Source of the DNA: Mycobacteriales bacterium
GTDB taxonomy: Bacteria; Actinomycetota; Actinomycetes; Mycobacteriales; SCTD01
DNA: 64,000 bases
Reading direction: 5' to 3'
Assembly: GCA_030447385.1 (NCBI GenBank)
Contig: JAUJOY010000003.1
Location: 1-64,000 of the forward strand
Shown here: positions 29,827 to 39,756 of the stretch, piece after piece
How positions within the stretch are numbered: the first letter of the stretch is position 1
Layout of the letters: each line of letters opens with the position of its first letter
Program-made: the position numbers and the translations under genes
The notes under the pieces: generated by a model
Seen by the model: only the letters and a program-made list of their open reading frames with translations
Database searches by the model: none
What the model was told of the DNA's origin: nothing

Positions 29827-30056
29827 GGCCTGCTAGAGCCCGGACGGAGGTCGGCCGCTAGGCTGGCGGGGCCGACCTTGTGAGACCAGGGTGACCGGCG
29901 AGTCAGCCCCGCGGATGACCATGACCGTTTCGCAGCCCGTCCCGTCGTTCGCCCAGCAGTCCAGGCTGATGACCGTGCGCGCTCGGCAGATCCGCCAGGA
30001 CGTCGACCGCAGATGATCAGGCAGGGCAAGGGTCGGGGTCGGACGTCGGTGCGCAC

Positions 30057-30881
30057 CTACCCGGCGCGCCGGCGCAGGCGCTCGGCCTCGAGGTGCCAGA
30101 CCTGGGCATCCGGCCCCGACTCCTGTGCCGGGACGACCGTCGCCCCTCCGGTGGCCGGGTCCTTCGGGCCGGGCCGGCGACGTGCGCGTAACCCGATTCC
30201 GGCGAGTAGCGCGACCACCGCAGCCAGGCTGAGCGGTGTCTGCGCCGCGCGCAGCGACCAGGCCGGTTCTTCGCTCGCCTGACGCGCCGGGTCGCCGGCT
30301 GCACTCGATCCCACTGCTGCCGGCTGCGGCTCGGGCACGGGCGCTGCGGCGGGGGCGATGCCGGCCGACTGACCGTCCGGCACCGGCACCTGCGCTGCGT
30401 CGCCCAGCGGCAGCAGCTGGGCCGGCCTCCGGTCCACCAGCTGGACCGGGTCGAGGTAGGCCTCACCCCGGCGCAGCCCCCAGTGCAGGCAGGCCGCGAC
30501 CGGGCAGCCGCTGTGGGCGGCGTCCAGCCGGCCGAGCTCCTGCCCGGCCGTCACGACCGTTCCGACCGTGACCGAGGCGGTGACCGGCTCGTAGGTCGTG
30601 CGCAGGTCCCCGTGGGAGACCACGATCACGCCGCGCCCGGCGAGAAGCCCGGCGTAGGAGACGCGCCCCGCTCCCGCCGCCCGGACCGGCAGACCGGCTG
30701 CGCCCGGCAGGTCCGCGCCGCGGTGACCCGCGCCGTAACGGGTGGCCGGCGGGGCGAACGGTCGGCTGACGTCGTACGGCCCGGCCAGGGGCCAGGTCCA
30801 CGACGTCTCCTGGGCGCCCGCGGCGCCCGGAGCTCCGACCAGCGCGACCAGGAACGCGACACCAGTTGCACGACGAAGCAC
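30057..30881 (-). CDS. Secreted M23-family (LytM-like) peptidase, C-terminally membrane-anchored
   Basis: GTG 30881 is chosen because GAGGAGG lies 8 bases upstream and a clean signal peptide follows (RRATGVAFLVALVGAPGAAG). The M23 domain covers about residues 35-150: GHRGADLPGAAGLPVRAAG (metal-binding H and D), VIVVSHGDLRTTYEPV and GCPVAACLHWGLRRGEAYLD. The second metal motif is CLHW, where active LytM enzymes have HLH; the first His is Cys, so activity may be altered or lost. A Pro/Ala linker leads to a TM helix (TPLSLAAVVALLAGIGLRAR) and a basic tail. Divergent from rpsB, as usual in actinomycetes. Confidence 0.85.
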   Translation of the reverse strand: MLRRATGVAFLVALVGAPGAAGAQETSWTWPLAGPYDVSRPFAPPATRYGAGHRGADLPGAAGLPVRAAGAGRVSYAGLLAGRGVIVVSHGDLRTTYEPVTASVTVGTVVTAGQELGRLDAAHSGCPVAACLHWGLRRGEAYLDPVQLVDRRPAQLLPLGDAAQVPVPDGQSAGIAPAAAPVPEPQPAAVGSSAAGDPARQASEEPAWSLRAAQTPLSLAAVVALLAGIGLRARRRPGPKDPATGGATVVPAQESGPDAQVWHLEAERLRRRAG

Positions 30882-31090
30882 CGCCGCCACCTCCTCGACC
30901 GGGGTACGGGTCGCCGGCCGTGTGCCGGCCGACCACCCGAGAGTGGGCCGCCTCGGGCCGGAGGAACAGGGCCTGCCGCTGCCCTGTGGAAAGCGATGCT
31001 GTGGTGGGGACAGCAAGCTCCGAGGGCGCTCGGAAGGGATGCGTCAGCTCCTCCGGTGATCCACGGGGAGCTCGAGGTGGTTTCCCGGCG

Positions 31091-31120
31091 CTGATCCACG
31101 TCAAAGTCTCCGTGGATCAG
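31091..31120. promoter_or_regulatory. Perfect 10-bp inverted repeat upstream of the rpsB promoter
   Basis: CTGATCCACG (31091-31100) and CGTGGATCAG (31111-31120) are exact reverse complements separated by 10 bases. There is no T-run and no upstream gene pointing into it, so it is not an obvious terminator. Its right arm ends 17 bases before TACACT. It may be an operator for rpsB-tsf or the M23 gene. In copy 1 only the left arm survives (near 23703). Confidence 0.45.
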
Positions 31121-31137
31121 CCGGGGGGGCGGCGCCG

Positions 31138-31143
31138 TACACT
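31138..31143 (+). promoter_or_regulatory. Candidate -10 element of rpsB-tsf
   Basis: TACACT fits the actinobacterial TAnnnT -10 pattern. It is kept with its flanks (GCCG before, TGC after) in the otherwise diverged copy 1 at 23861-23866, which supports function. No good -35 is seen 17-18 bases upstream. It would give a leader of about 215 bases, room for S2-type autoregulation. Confidence 0.4.
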
Positions 31144-31364
31144 TGCCCGCAGCGACCCGGTCCGCCGGGCCGACTTCGCGTGCTCGCCGCCAGTCCGCAC
31201 GATGGCCGGTCAGGTCCACGGTCTCCCGCTCGAGCTCGGGGAGCGGATCCGGCCGTGGGCACCAGGGCCGACCACCGACCGGTGGGCGGCACAACCGACC
31301 GCCGCGCGGCCGTCCCGCCTGACCAGTGGGAAGCACCGACGCGGGCAGACAGGAAGGCACCACC

Positions 31365-32300
31365 ATGGCCGTCGTCACCATGCGACAGCTCATCGAGAGC
31401 GGCACGCACTTCGGGCACCAGACCAAGCGCTGGAACCCGAAGATGAAGCGCTTCATCTTCACCGAGCGCAACGGCATCTACATCATCGACCTGACCCAGA
31501 CCCTGGGCTACATCGACCGCGCGTACGACTTCGTCCGCGAGACGGTCGCCCACGGCGGGACGGTCATGTTCGTCGGCACCAAGCGCCAGGCGCAGGAGCC
31601 GATCGCCGAGCAGGCGACCCGGGTCGGCATGCCCTACGTCACCGAGCGCTGGCTCGGCGGGATGCTCACCAACTTCCAGACCGTCTTCGGCCGGCTGCAG
31701 CGCCTCAAGGAGCTCGAGCTCATCGAGTCGACCGGTGGCCAGACGGTGCTGACCAAGAAGGAGGCGCTCGTGCTGTCCCGCGAGCGCATCAAGCTGCAGC
31801 GCACCCTGGGCGGCATCCGCGAGATGACGCGCACCCCGAGCGCGATCTGGATCGTCGACACCAACAAGGAGCACCTCGCGGTCAACGAGGCCCGCAAGCT
31901 CGGCATCCCGGTCGTCGCGATCCTCGACACCAACTGCGACCCCGACATCGTCGACTACAAGATCCCCGGCAACGACGACGCGATCCGCTCGATCGGCACG
32001 CTCACCCGCGTCATCGCCGACGCCGTCGCGGAGGGCCTGATGGCCCGCGCCGGCGCCAGCACCGGTGACGACAAGCCGACCGGCGAGGTGGCCGGCGACG
32101 AGCCGCTGCCGGACTGGGAGAAGGAGCTGCTGACCGGCCAGGCCGCTGACGCCGCCCCGGCTGCGGCACCCGCCGCCGAGGCCCCCGTCGTTGCCGAAGC
32201 CCCGGCCCCGGCCGAGGCCCCCGCTGCCGAAGCCCCCGTCGCTGACGCAGCTCCCGCCGCCGAGACCCCGCCCGCCGCCGAGCCCGCACCCCAGCCCTAG
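31365..32300 (+). CDS. rpsB: 30S ribosomal protein S2
   Basis: 311 aa, intact. ATG 31365 follows AGGAAGG. The conserved S2 core covers residues 1-240: [91 protein letters not shown] and [20 protein letters not shown]. The Ala/Pro/Glu-rich tail of about 65 residues is typical of actinomycetes. It binds the 30S body near the S1 site and is needed for initiation. Co-directional with tsf 47 bp downstream. This is the only complete rpsB in the window. Confidence 0.98.
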   Translation: MAVVTMRQLIESGTHFGHQTKRWNPKMKRFIFTERNGIYIIDLTQTLGYIDRAYDFVRETVAHGGTVMFVGTKRQAQEPIAEQATRVGMPYVTERWLGGMLTNFQTVFGRLQRLKELELIESTGGQTVLTKKEALVLSRERIKLQRTLGGIREMTRTPSAIWIVDTNKEHLAVNEARKLGIPVVAILDTNCDPDIVDYKIPGNDDAIRSIGTLTRVIADAVAEGLMARAGASTGDDKPTGEVAGDEPLPDWEKELLTGQAADAAPAAAPAAEAPVVAEAPAPAEAPAAEAPVADAAPAAETPPAAEPAPQP

Positions 32301-32347
32301 CCCCCCGTACGGCCTGGCGCCCGACCCGAACAGGAACGAGACAGCAC

Positions 32348-33983
<1,636 letters not shown>

Positions 33984-33996
33984 CCCACGACACGGC

Positions 33997-34554
33997 ATGA
34001 TCGACGACACGCTTCTCGACGCCGAGGAGAAGATGGAGAAGGCGGTCAGCGTGGCCAAGGACGACTTCGGGGGCATCCGCACGGGGCGCGCCACGCCGCA
34101 GATGTTCTCCAAGATCGTCGTGGACTACTACGGCTCGATGACACCCATCATCTCGCTGGCGTCGCTGTCGGTGCCCGAGCCGCGCATGGCGGTCATCAGC
34201 CCCTACGACAAGGGCGTGCTGGGCGTCATCGAACGCGCCATCCGCGACTCCGACCTCGGGGTCAACCCCAGCAACGACGGCAACATCATCCGGATCGTCT
34301 TCCCGCAGCTGACCGAGGAGCGGCGCCGCGAGTTCATCAAGGTGGCGCGCAGCAAGGCCGAGGACGCCAAGATCGCGATCCGCAACATCCGGCGCAAGGC
34401 CAAGGAGGAGCTCGACCGCCTCGTCAAGGACGGGGAGACCGGTGAGGACGAGGTCAGCCGGGCGGAGAAGGAGCTCGAGAAGACCACCGCGCAGTACGTC
34501 GCCGCCGTCGACGAGCTGCTCAAGCACAAGGAAGCCGAGCTGCTCGAGGTCTGA
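33997..34554 (+). CDS. frr: Ribosome recycling factor
   Basis: 185 aa; with EF-G it splits post-termination ribosomes. ATG 33997, 13 bases after pyrH. Conserved blocks: [79 protein letters not shown] and [22 protein letters not shown]-terminal long helix bundle follows, with VRNIRR-like repeats. Complete. The last codons overlap the next gene's ATG (34554), implying coupling. Confidence 0.97.
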   Translation: MIDDTLLDAEEKMEKAVSVAKDDFGGIRTGRATPQMFSKIVVDYYGSMTPIISLASLSVPEPRMAVISPYDKGVLGVIERAIRDSDLGVNPSNDGNIIRIVFPQLTEERRREFIKVARSKAEDAKIAIRNIRRKAKEELDRLVKDGETGEDEVSRAEKELEKTTAQYVAAVDELLKHKEAELLEV

Positions 34555-35090
34555 TGTCAGCTCTCGAGACCGCACCCGCCGTACGCGGCGCGCCCGGCAA
34601 GCGCCAGGGCGGCCGAGCCGGCCGCAACCTGCCTGCGGCGATCGCCGTCGGCCTGCTGCTCGGGGCCGCGGTCAGCGTGCCGTTGTTCTCGCCCTACCGC
34701 TGGGCCTTCGTCGCGGTCGTCGCTGCGGCCGTGGCTCTCGGCATCTACGAGATCGTGCAGTCGCTGCGCACGCTCGGCGCCGACCCCTCGATGACGCCCC
34801 TGCTCGTCGGAGGCACCGCGATGGTGCTGCTGCCCTACCGGGAGGGCTCGGACGCGCTGTTCCTGGCGCTCGTCCTCACCGTTCTCGCCTGCCTCGCCTG
34901 GCGGCTCGCCGATCCCGCCGAGGGGTTCCTGCGGGACGTGGCGGCCTCCACCCTGACGGCGGCCTACGTGCCGTTCCTGGCGGCCTTCGCCGTGCTGCTC
35001 GCGGTCCCCGAGACCCTGATCGAGGAGGCCCTGCGCCTCGCTGCGCTCTACGACGGCCCGAGCGGCACGCCCGCGGTCGCCACGTCCTGA
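34554..35090 (+). pseudogene. In-frame fusion of a cdsA N-terminal half to an ispG C-terminal tail (deletion remnant)
   Basis: Residues 1-152 match phosphatidate cytidylyltransferase (CdsA): GRAGRNLPAAIAVGLLLGAA, then helices and FLRDVAASTLTAAYVPFLAA. The catalytic second half of CdsA, with the SPKKSWEG region and the C-terminal signature, is absent. From residue 153 (about base 35010) the protein reads ETLIEEALRLAALYDGPSG and ends TPAVATS. This is the usual C-terminus of actinobacterial IspG/GcpE (compare the VETLIEEA...SG-P-VTVS ending known from mycobacteria). In most actinomycetes cdsA, rlmN, dxr, rip and ispG lie between frr and the next gene, a GNAT; all are missing. The fusion keeps frame and has six or so membrane helices but no active site. 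Confidence 0.8.
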
Positions 35091-35113
35091 TCCCAGGCAC
35101 CTACGGTGAAGCC

Positions 35114-35959
35114 GTGCTGAGGACGTCGCCGACGCGAGTGCTGACCGCGCGGGACGGCGACGAGGTGCTCGCGCTCCTGGCCAGGGACCCGATCGCGGAC
35201 GTCTTCCTGACCTCCCGGGTGGAGGCGGTCGGTCTGCATCCCGAGCACCTCGGCGGGGAGCTCTGGGGCTACTCCGACGCGGGCGGCCGGCTGACGGCGC
35301 TGTGCTACGCGGGCGCCAACCTGGTCCCCGTGCAGGCCCATCACGAGGCGCTGCGGGCCTTCGCCGAGCGGGCCCGCCGCCAGGGCCGGCGCTGCTCCTC
35401 CCTGGTCGGCCCCGCCGACTACGTGCTGCCCCTGTGGGACCTGCTGCGCCCGCACTGGGGCCGCGCCCGGGACGTCCGGGGCTGCCAGCCACTGCTCGCG
35501 ACCGACTCGGACCCGCGAGTCGATCCCGACCCGGCCGTGCGCACCGTGCGTCCCGACGAGGTGGGGCTGCTTCTGCCGGCCTGCATCGCGATGTTCACCG
35601 AGGAGGTGGGGCTGTCGCCGGTGACGGGTGGAGGCGGCCCGCTCTACCGCGCGAGGGTGACCGAGCTGGTCCGCAGCGGCCGCGCCTTCGCGCGGATCGA
35701 GAACGGCCGGGTGCTGTTCAAGGCGGAGGTGGCCGCGGCGACGAGGGACGTCTGCCAGGTGCAGGGGGTCTGGGTCGACCCCGCGCTACGGGGGCAGGGC
35801 CTCGGGACCGCGGGGATGGCCGCGGTCGTGGCGCTGGCCCGCCGCAGCGTCGCGCCGGTCGTCAGCCTGTACGTCAACGACTACAACGAGCCGGCCCGGC
35901 GGTCCTACGACCGGGTGGGCTTCACGCAGGTCGGGACCTTCGCCAGCGTGCTGTTCTAG
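35114..35959 (+). CDS. DUF4081 domain GNAT-family N-acetyltransferase
   Basis: 281 aa. GTG 35114 starts LRTSPTRVLTARDGDEVLAL. Residues 1-120 form the DUF4081 region (DPIADVFLTSRVEAVGLHPE, LWGYSDAGGRLTALCYAGAN). Residues 150-275 are the GNAT fold with the acetyl-CoA loop VWVDPALRGQGLGTAGMAAV and SLYVNDYNEPARRSYDRVGF. The acceptor substrate is unknown. In actinomycetes this gene usually follows ispG, which supports reading the preceding frame's tail as ispG. It is intact. Confidence 0.88.
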   Translation: MLRTSPTRVLTARDGDEVLALLARDPIADVFLTSRVEAVGLHPEHLGGELWGYSDAGGRLTALCYAGANLVPVQAHHEALRAFAERARRQGRRCSSLVGPADYVLPLWDLLRPHWGRARDVRGCQPLLATDSDPRVDPDPAVRTVRPDEVGLLLPACIAMFTEEVGLSPVTGGGGPLYRARVTELVRSGRAFARIENGRVLFKAEVAAATRDVCQVQGVWVDPALRGQGLGTAGMAAVVALARRSVAPVVSLYVNDYNEPARRSYDRVGFTQVGTFASVLF

Positions 35960-36075
35960 CCCGATCCCGGCACAACGGGGCATCAGTCATGAGTGAGCCG
36001 CGTTCGGGAAGGAAAGCCTGTGGTGCACTCGGCGACACGACTCCCGCCGCAGGCGGGTGCTGGCATGGAGGACGC

Positions 36076-37617
36076 ATGACGCTGCAGGTTCAGCCCGGTA
36101 CGAGCTGGGACGAGGTCTTCGGCCGCGCGCGGGCGGTCGCGCCCGAGGCGTTCGACAGCGACCGGATCCTCAACCTCACCGGAGGGGAGTGGCGCCGCAC
36201 CGGGACTCCCGGCGAGCACGTCACCCCGCTCGACGGCTCCGCCCTCCCGGGACCGCCGCGCCTGGAGCGTGACGACGCCGCAACGGCGGTCGCGTACGCC
36301 GCGGGGGAGCACAAGGCCTGGCGCGACGTGGACCTCGACGAGCGCAAGGAACGGGTGGCCGCCGCGGTGGCCGAGCTGCGCGAGCACCGCGACACCCTGG
36401 CGCTGCTGCTCGTCTGGGAGATCGGCAAGCCGTGGCGGCTGGCCTGCAACGACGTCGACCGGGCCCTCGACGGGGTCGACTGGTACCTCGGGCAGATCGA
36501 GCGCCAGCTCGCCGGCCGCAGCCCGCTGCCCGGTCCGGTCAGCAACATCGCCTCCTGGAACTACCCCATGTCGGTGCAGGTGCATGCCGAGCTGGTGCAG
36601 TGCCTGGCCGGCAACGCGGTCGTGGCGAAGACCCCCTCGCAGGGCGGCTTCCACACGCTCACCCTCGCCCACGCGATCATGAAGCGGGCCGGCCTTCCCG
36701 TGACTTTGCTGTCGGGCGTCGGCTCCTCCCTCGGCGACGTGCTCATCCGGTCCGAGGAGATCGGCTGTCTGGCCTTCGTCGGCGGCCGCGCGAACGGCCG
36801 CAAGGCCGCAACCTCGCTCGCCGACACCGGCAAGCGGCACTTCCTCGAGCAGGAAGGCCTCAACGCCTGGGGGATCTGGGACTTCTCGCAGTGGGACCTG
36901 CTCGCGGGCCACCTCAAGAAGGGCTTCGAGTACGCCAAGCAGCGCTGCACCGCCTACCCGCGCTACGTCGTGCAGCGCGAGCTCTTCCCGGACTTCCTCG
37001 AGACCTACCTCCCGGTCGTACGCAGCATCCGCTTCGGCCACCCGCTGGCCGTCGAGGCGCCGGACGACCCGCTGCCCGAGCTGGACTTCGGGCCGGTCAT
37101 CCACGCCACCAAGGCCGCCGAGCTCGAGCAGCGCTACGCCGAGGCCGTCGGAGGCGGGGCGATCCCGCTCTACCGAGGGAACGTGGCGGAGGACGGGCGG
37201 TTCCTCGACGGCCAGGACATCAGCGCCTACGTCGCGCCGGCGTGCGTCCTCGGGCCGCCGTCGAACTGGGCGCTGCACCACGCGGAGCCGTTCGGGCCGC
37301 TCGACTCCATCGTCGTGGTCGACACCGAGTCCGAGCTGCTGGCGGCGATGAACGCCAGCAACGGCTCGTTGGTGGCCACGGTCGCCACCGATGACGCCGA
37401 CTTCGGCGCCAGGGTCGCCGAGCAGCTGCAGTCCTTCAAGGTCGGCATCAACAAGCCCCGCAGCCGCGGCGACCGCGAGGAGGTCTTCGGCGGCAAGGGG
37501 GCGTCGTGGAAGGGCGCCTTCGTCGGCGGCGACCTGCTCGTGCAGGCGGTCACCGAGGGCGAGGGCCAGGTCTACGGCAACTTCCCCGGCTACTCGCTCT
37601 ACCCGGCGAAGGTCTAG
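36076..37617 (+). CDS. Aldehyde dehydrogenase family protein
   Basis: 513 aa, intact. ATG 36076 with GGAGG 5-9 bases upstream. It has an N-terminal extension of about 80 residues before the cofactor domain. Key blocks: LLVWEIGKPWRLACNDVDRA, SNIASWNYPMSVQVHAELVQ (in place of the usual PWNFP), AKTPSQGGFHTLTLAHAIMK, FVGGRANGRKAATSLADTGK, FLEQEGLNAWG (general-base Glu), KQRCTAYPRYVVQRELFPDF (catalytic Cys) and HHAEPFGPLDSIVVVD. The departures from the common motifs put it in a divergent aldehyde dehydrogenase subfamily. Substrate not predictable. Confidence 0.88.
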   Translation: MTLQVQPGTSWDEVFGRARAVAPEAFDSDRILNLTGGEWRRTGTPGEHVTPLDGSALPGPPRLERDDAATAVAYAAGEHKAWRDVDLDERKERVAAAVAELREHRDTLALLLVWEIGKPWRLACNDVDRALDGVDWYLGQIERQLAGRSPLPGPVSNIASWNYPMSVQVHAELVQCLAGNAVVAKTPSQGGFHTLTLAHAIMKRAGLPVTLLSGVGSSLGDVLIRSEEIGCLAFVGGRANGRKAATSLADTGKRHFLEQEGLNAWGIWDFSQWDLLAGHLKKGFEYAKQRCTAYPRYVVQRELFPDFLETYLPVVRSIRFGHPLAVEAPDDPLPELDFGPVIHATKAAELEQRYAEAVGGGAIPLYRGNVAEDGRFLDGQDISAYVAPACVLGPPSNWALHHAEPFGPLDSIVVVDTESELLAAMNASNGSLVATVATDDADFGARVAEQLQSFKVGINKPRSRGDREEVFGGKGASWKGAFVGGDLLVQAVTEGEGQVYGNFPGYSLYPAKV

Positions 37618-37906
37618 CGCCCGCCGCGCCCTGGAGCCCGCCGCGCCCTAGCTCCCGCCGGCCTCCCGGCGGCACGCAGCCGACGGCCCTTGCTCTGTCC
37701 CGCGCGTCTGCGACTCTGGCGGCCCCCGAGCCCGATGATCTTCTGGATCGGTTGATCGGTCGGCGACACGCCCGGTGTGTCGTTGACCGATCCACGTCTT
37801 GGGAAGATCCACCAGGTGATCGAGGACAGGGGCCGGCCGCGGAGGCTGTCGGCGGCCTGCGGCGAGAGGTGGGGCGCACGGCTGCCGACGGGCCGCGGGG
37901 CGGGAC
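37618..37906. other. Intergenic region between convergent genes
   Basis: 289 bases between the aldehyde dehydrogenase (+) and yaaA (-). It has CGCCGCGCCCTGGAGCCC-type repeats just after the stop and the large inverted repeat at 37737-37809. No coding signal. Confidence 0.6.
37737..37809. terminator. Imperfect inverted repeat, likely bidirectional terminator
   Basis: GATCTTC at 37737-37743 pairs with GAAGATC at 37803-37809. Inside, GGATCGGT pairs with the ACCGATCC-like arm, and CGACAC pairs with GTGTCG around the loop GCCCG. The structure spans 73 bases with a few bulges, between two converging genes. There is no T-run, as is common in high-GC actinobacteria. Confidence 0.5.
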
Positions 37907-38668
37907 CTACCGCAGGGCGCCCCCCTCGGCCCGGGCCGTCGCGAGCCCGTAGAGCACCAGGTCCACCTGCCGGCCGGAGACCTCCACGAGGTCCGCGACA
38001 GCGTCGCCCGCGGCCGCAACGTCGGCGGCCGTGCGCGCCCCCTGCTCGCACAGCTCGCGCGCGAGCCGGCCCTTCGTGTGCTTGTTGTCGTGGCTGACCA
38101 CGCTGCGCCCGCCGCCCGCCTCCCGCAGCACCCGCACCTGCACCGCGCAGGGAACCCGTGCGAGGGCGGCGTACCGCCCCGAGCGCAGGTCGACCACCAA
38201 CCCCCGGTAGGCAGCCAGCTCGGGCTCCAGAGCCGGCCGCCACACCGCCGCCAGTGAACCGGTGCCCGGCAGCGAGGTGCCGCCGGACAGGCGGTACGCC
38301 GGCACCCGGTCGCGCGGTGACAGCAGCCCGAACAGCGCGCTCGCCACCCGCAGCGAGCGGTCGGCCCGCCGGCGGCCCAGCGGGGAGAGGGTGGCGTAGG
38401 ACAGCGCGTCGTACAGCACCCCGGTGTAGCGGGTCAGCGCCGGCAGCGTGCCGGAGGTCCGCAGCCGCGCGTTCTTCTCGACCTCGCCGCCCGGGCAGCC
38501 CAGCACCGACCGCAGGGCGTCCGGGTCCGCGACCGCAGCGGCCTGCAGCGCGTCGACGAGCCGTTCGCGCACGGCGGTCAGCGCCGGGTGCGACAGTGCG
38601 GCGAGGTCCAGCGGCCGACCCGTCCCACCCGTCGCCTTGCCCTCGGAGGGCGGGAGCAGGACCAGCAC
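37907..38668 (-). CDS. yaaA: YaaA/DUF328 family peroxide-stress protein
   Basis: 253 aa. GTG 38668 starts LVLLPPSEGKATGGTGRPLD, the family's hallmark N-terminus. Other conserved parts are NARLRTSGTLPALTRYTGVL, YDALSYATLSPLGRRRADRS, SALFGLLSPRDRVPAYRLSG and SVVSHDNKHTKGRLARELCE. In E. coli YaaA lowers free iron and so limits DNA damage under H2O2; a role here is inferred by homology. It ends TAG 37907-37909. Intact. Confidence 0.9.
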   Translation of the reverse strand: MLVLLPPSEGKATGGTGRPLDLAALSHPALTAVRERLVDALQAAAVADPDALRSVLGCPGGEVEKNARLRTSGTLPALTRYTGVLYDALSYATLSPLGRRRADRSLRVASALFGLLSPRDRVPAYRLSGGTSLPGTGSLAAVWRPALEPELAAYRGLVVDLRSGRYAALARVPCAVQVRVLREAGGGRSVVSHDNKHTKGRLARELCEQGARTAADVAAAGDAVADLVEVSGRQVDLVLYGLATARAEGGALR

Positions 38669-38697
38669 CGGACCGAGGCTAGCGACGCGAGCAGCCC

Positions 38698-39756
38698 CTA
38701 GACGACGCGCTCCACGTCGGCGTAGTGGCACGACACCGGATGCCCCTGCCCGCGCTCCTCGAGCGCCGGGTGCTGCTCGATGCACAGCTGGCGCTGGTCG
38801 TCGTTGAGGTCGTCGCGGAAGACCTGGCACCGGGTCCGGAAGCGGCAGCCGCTGGGTGGGGCGGCGGGGCTCGGGACGTCGCCCACCAGGACGATCCGTC
38901 GGCGCTCGCGCTCCTTGCGCGGGTCCGGGATCGGGATGGCCGACAGCAGGGCCCGGGTGTAGGGGTGGGCGGGTCGCTCGAACAGCGCGTCCCGCGTCGC
39001 CACCTCGACGATCCGGCCGAGGTACATGACCGCGACCCGGTCCGCGATGTGGCGGACGACCGAAAGGTCGTGGGCGATGAACACGTACGACAGCCCGAGG
39101 CGGTCCTGCAAGTCCTCCAGCAGGTTGACCACGCCGGCCTGGATCGACACGTCGAGGGCGGACACCGGCTCGTCGAGGACCAGCACCTTGGGCTCGAGCG
39201 CGATCGCCCGGGCGATGCCGATCCGCTGGCGCTGCCCCCCGGAGAACTCGTGCGCGTAGCGGTTGCCGTGCTCGGGATTGAGGCCGACCGTGCGCAGCAG
39301 CTCGGCCACGACGTCGCGGCGGGCCTGCTTCGACTCGCCGATGTGGTGGATCACGAGCGGCTCGCCGACGAGGTTGTTGACCGTCATGCGCGGGTTGAGC
39401 GAGGCGAAGGGGTCCTGGAACACCAGCTGCATGTCGCGCCGCACGACCCGCAGGGCGGAGCCGGTGAGCTGCGTGACGTCCTTGCCGTCGTAGATGACCT
39501 GGCCGGAGGTCGCCGGCTGGAGGTTGAGGATCGCGCGCCCGGTGGTGGACTTGCCGCAGCCCGACTCGCCGACGACCCCGAGGGTCTCCCCGCGAGCCAC
39601 GTCGAAGGAGACGTCGCAAACGGCGTGGATCTCGCCGACCGTCCGGCGCGTCACTCCGCTCCCACGGACGGGGAAGTGCTTGACCAGGTTGCGGACCTGC
39701 AGGACCGGGTCGGCGCTGGGCAGCGGTGTCGGGGGGACCTCGACGGCGGCGGTCAC
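38698..39756 (-). CDS. dppF: Dipeptide/oligopeptide ABC transporter ATP-binding subunit (DppF/OppF type)
   Basis: 352 aa; the second ATPase of a peptide importer. Walker A GESGCGKSTTGRAILNLQPA (about residue 65), signature FSGGQRQRIGIARAIALEPK, Walker B VLVLDEPVSALDVSIQA, H-loop FIAHDLSVVRHIADRV. The C-terminal oligo_HPY-type region has CRFRTRCQVFRDDLNDDQRQ with paired Cys. It is the last gene of a five-gene minus-strand operon; its ATG overlaps the dppD stop by 4 bases. Confidence 0.95.
   Translation of the reverse strand: MTAAVEVPPTPLPSADPVLQVRNLVKHFPVRGSGVTRRTVGEIHAVCDVSFDVARGETLGVVGESGCGKSTTGRAILNLQPATSGQVIYDGKDVTQLTGSALRVVRRDMQLVFQDPFASLNPRMTVNNLVGEPLVIHHIGESKQARRDVVAELLRTVGLNPEHGNRYAHEFSGGQRQRIGIARAIALEPKVLVLDEPVSALDVSIQAGVVNLLEDLQDRLGLSYVFIAHDLSVVRHIADRVAVMYLGRIVEVATRDALFERPAHPYTRALLSAIPIPDPRKERERRRIVLVGDVPSPAAPPSGCRFRTRCQVFRDDLNDDQRQLCIEQHPALEERGQGHPVSCHYADVERVV

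Larger units (their letters stand above)
30882..31364 (+). other. Divergent intergenic region between the M23 gene and rpsB
   Basis: No gene seen in 483 bases. It contains a perfect hairpin at 31091-31120, a candidate -10 hexamer at 31138-31143, and about 220 bases of rpsB leader ending with AGGAAGG before the ATG. The leader half is conserved in copy 1 (23860-24084); the half nearest the M23 gene is not. Confidence 0.6.
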
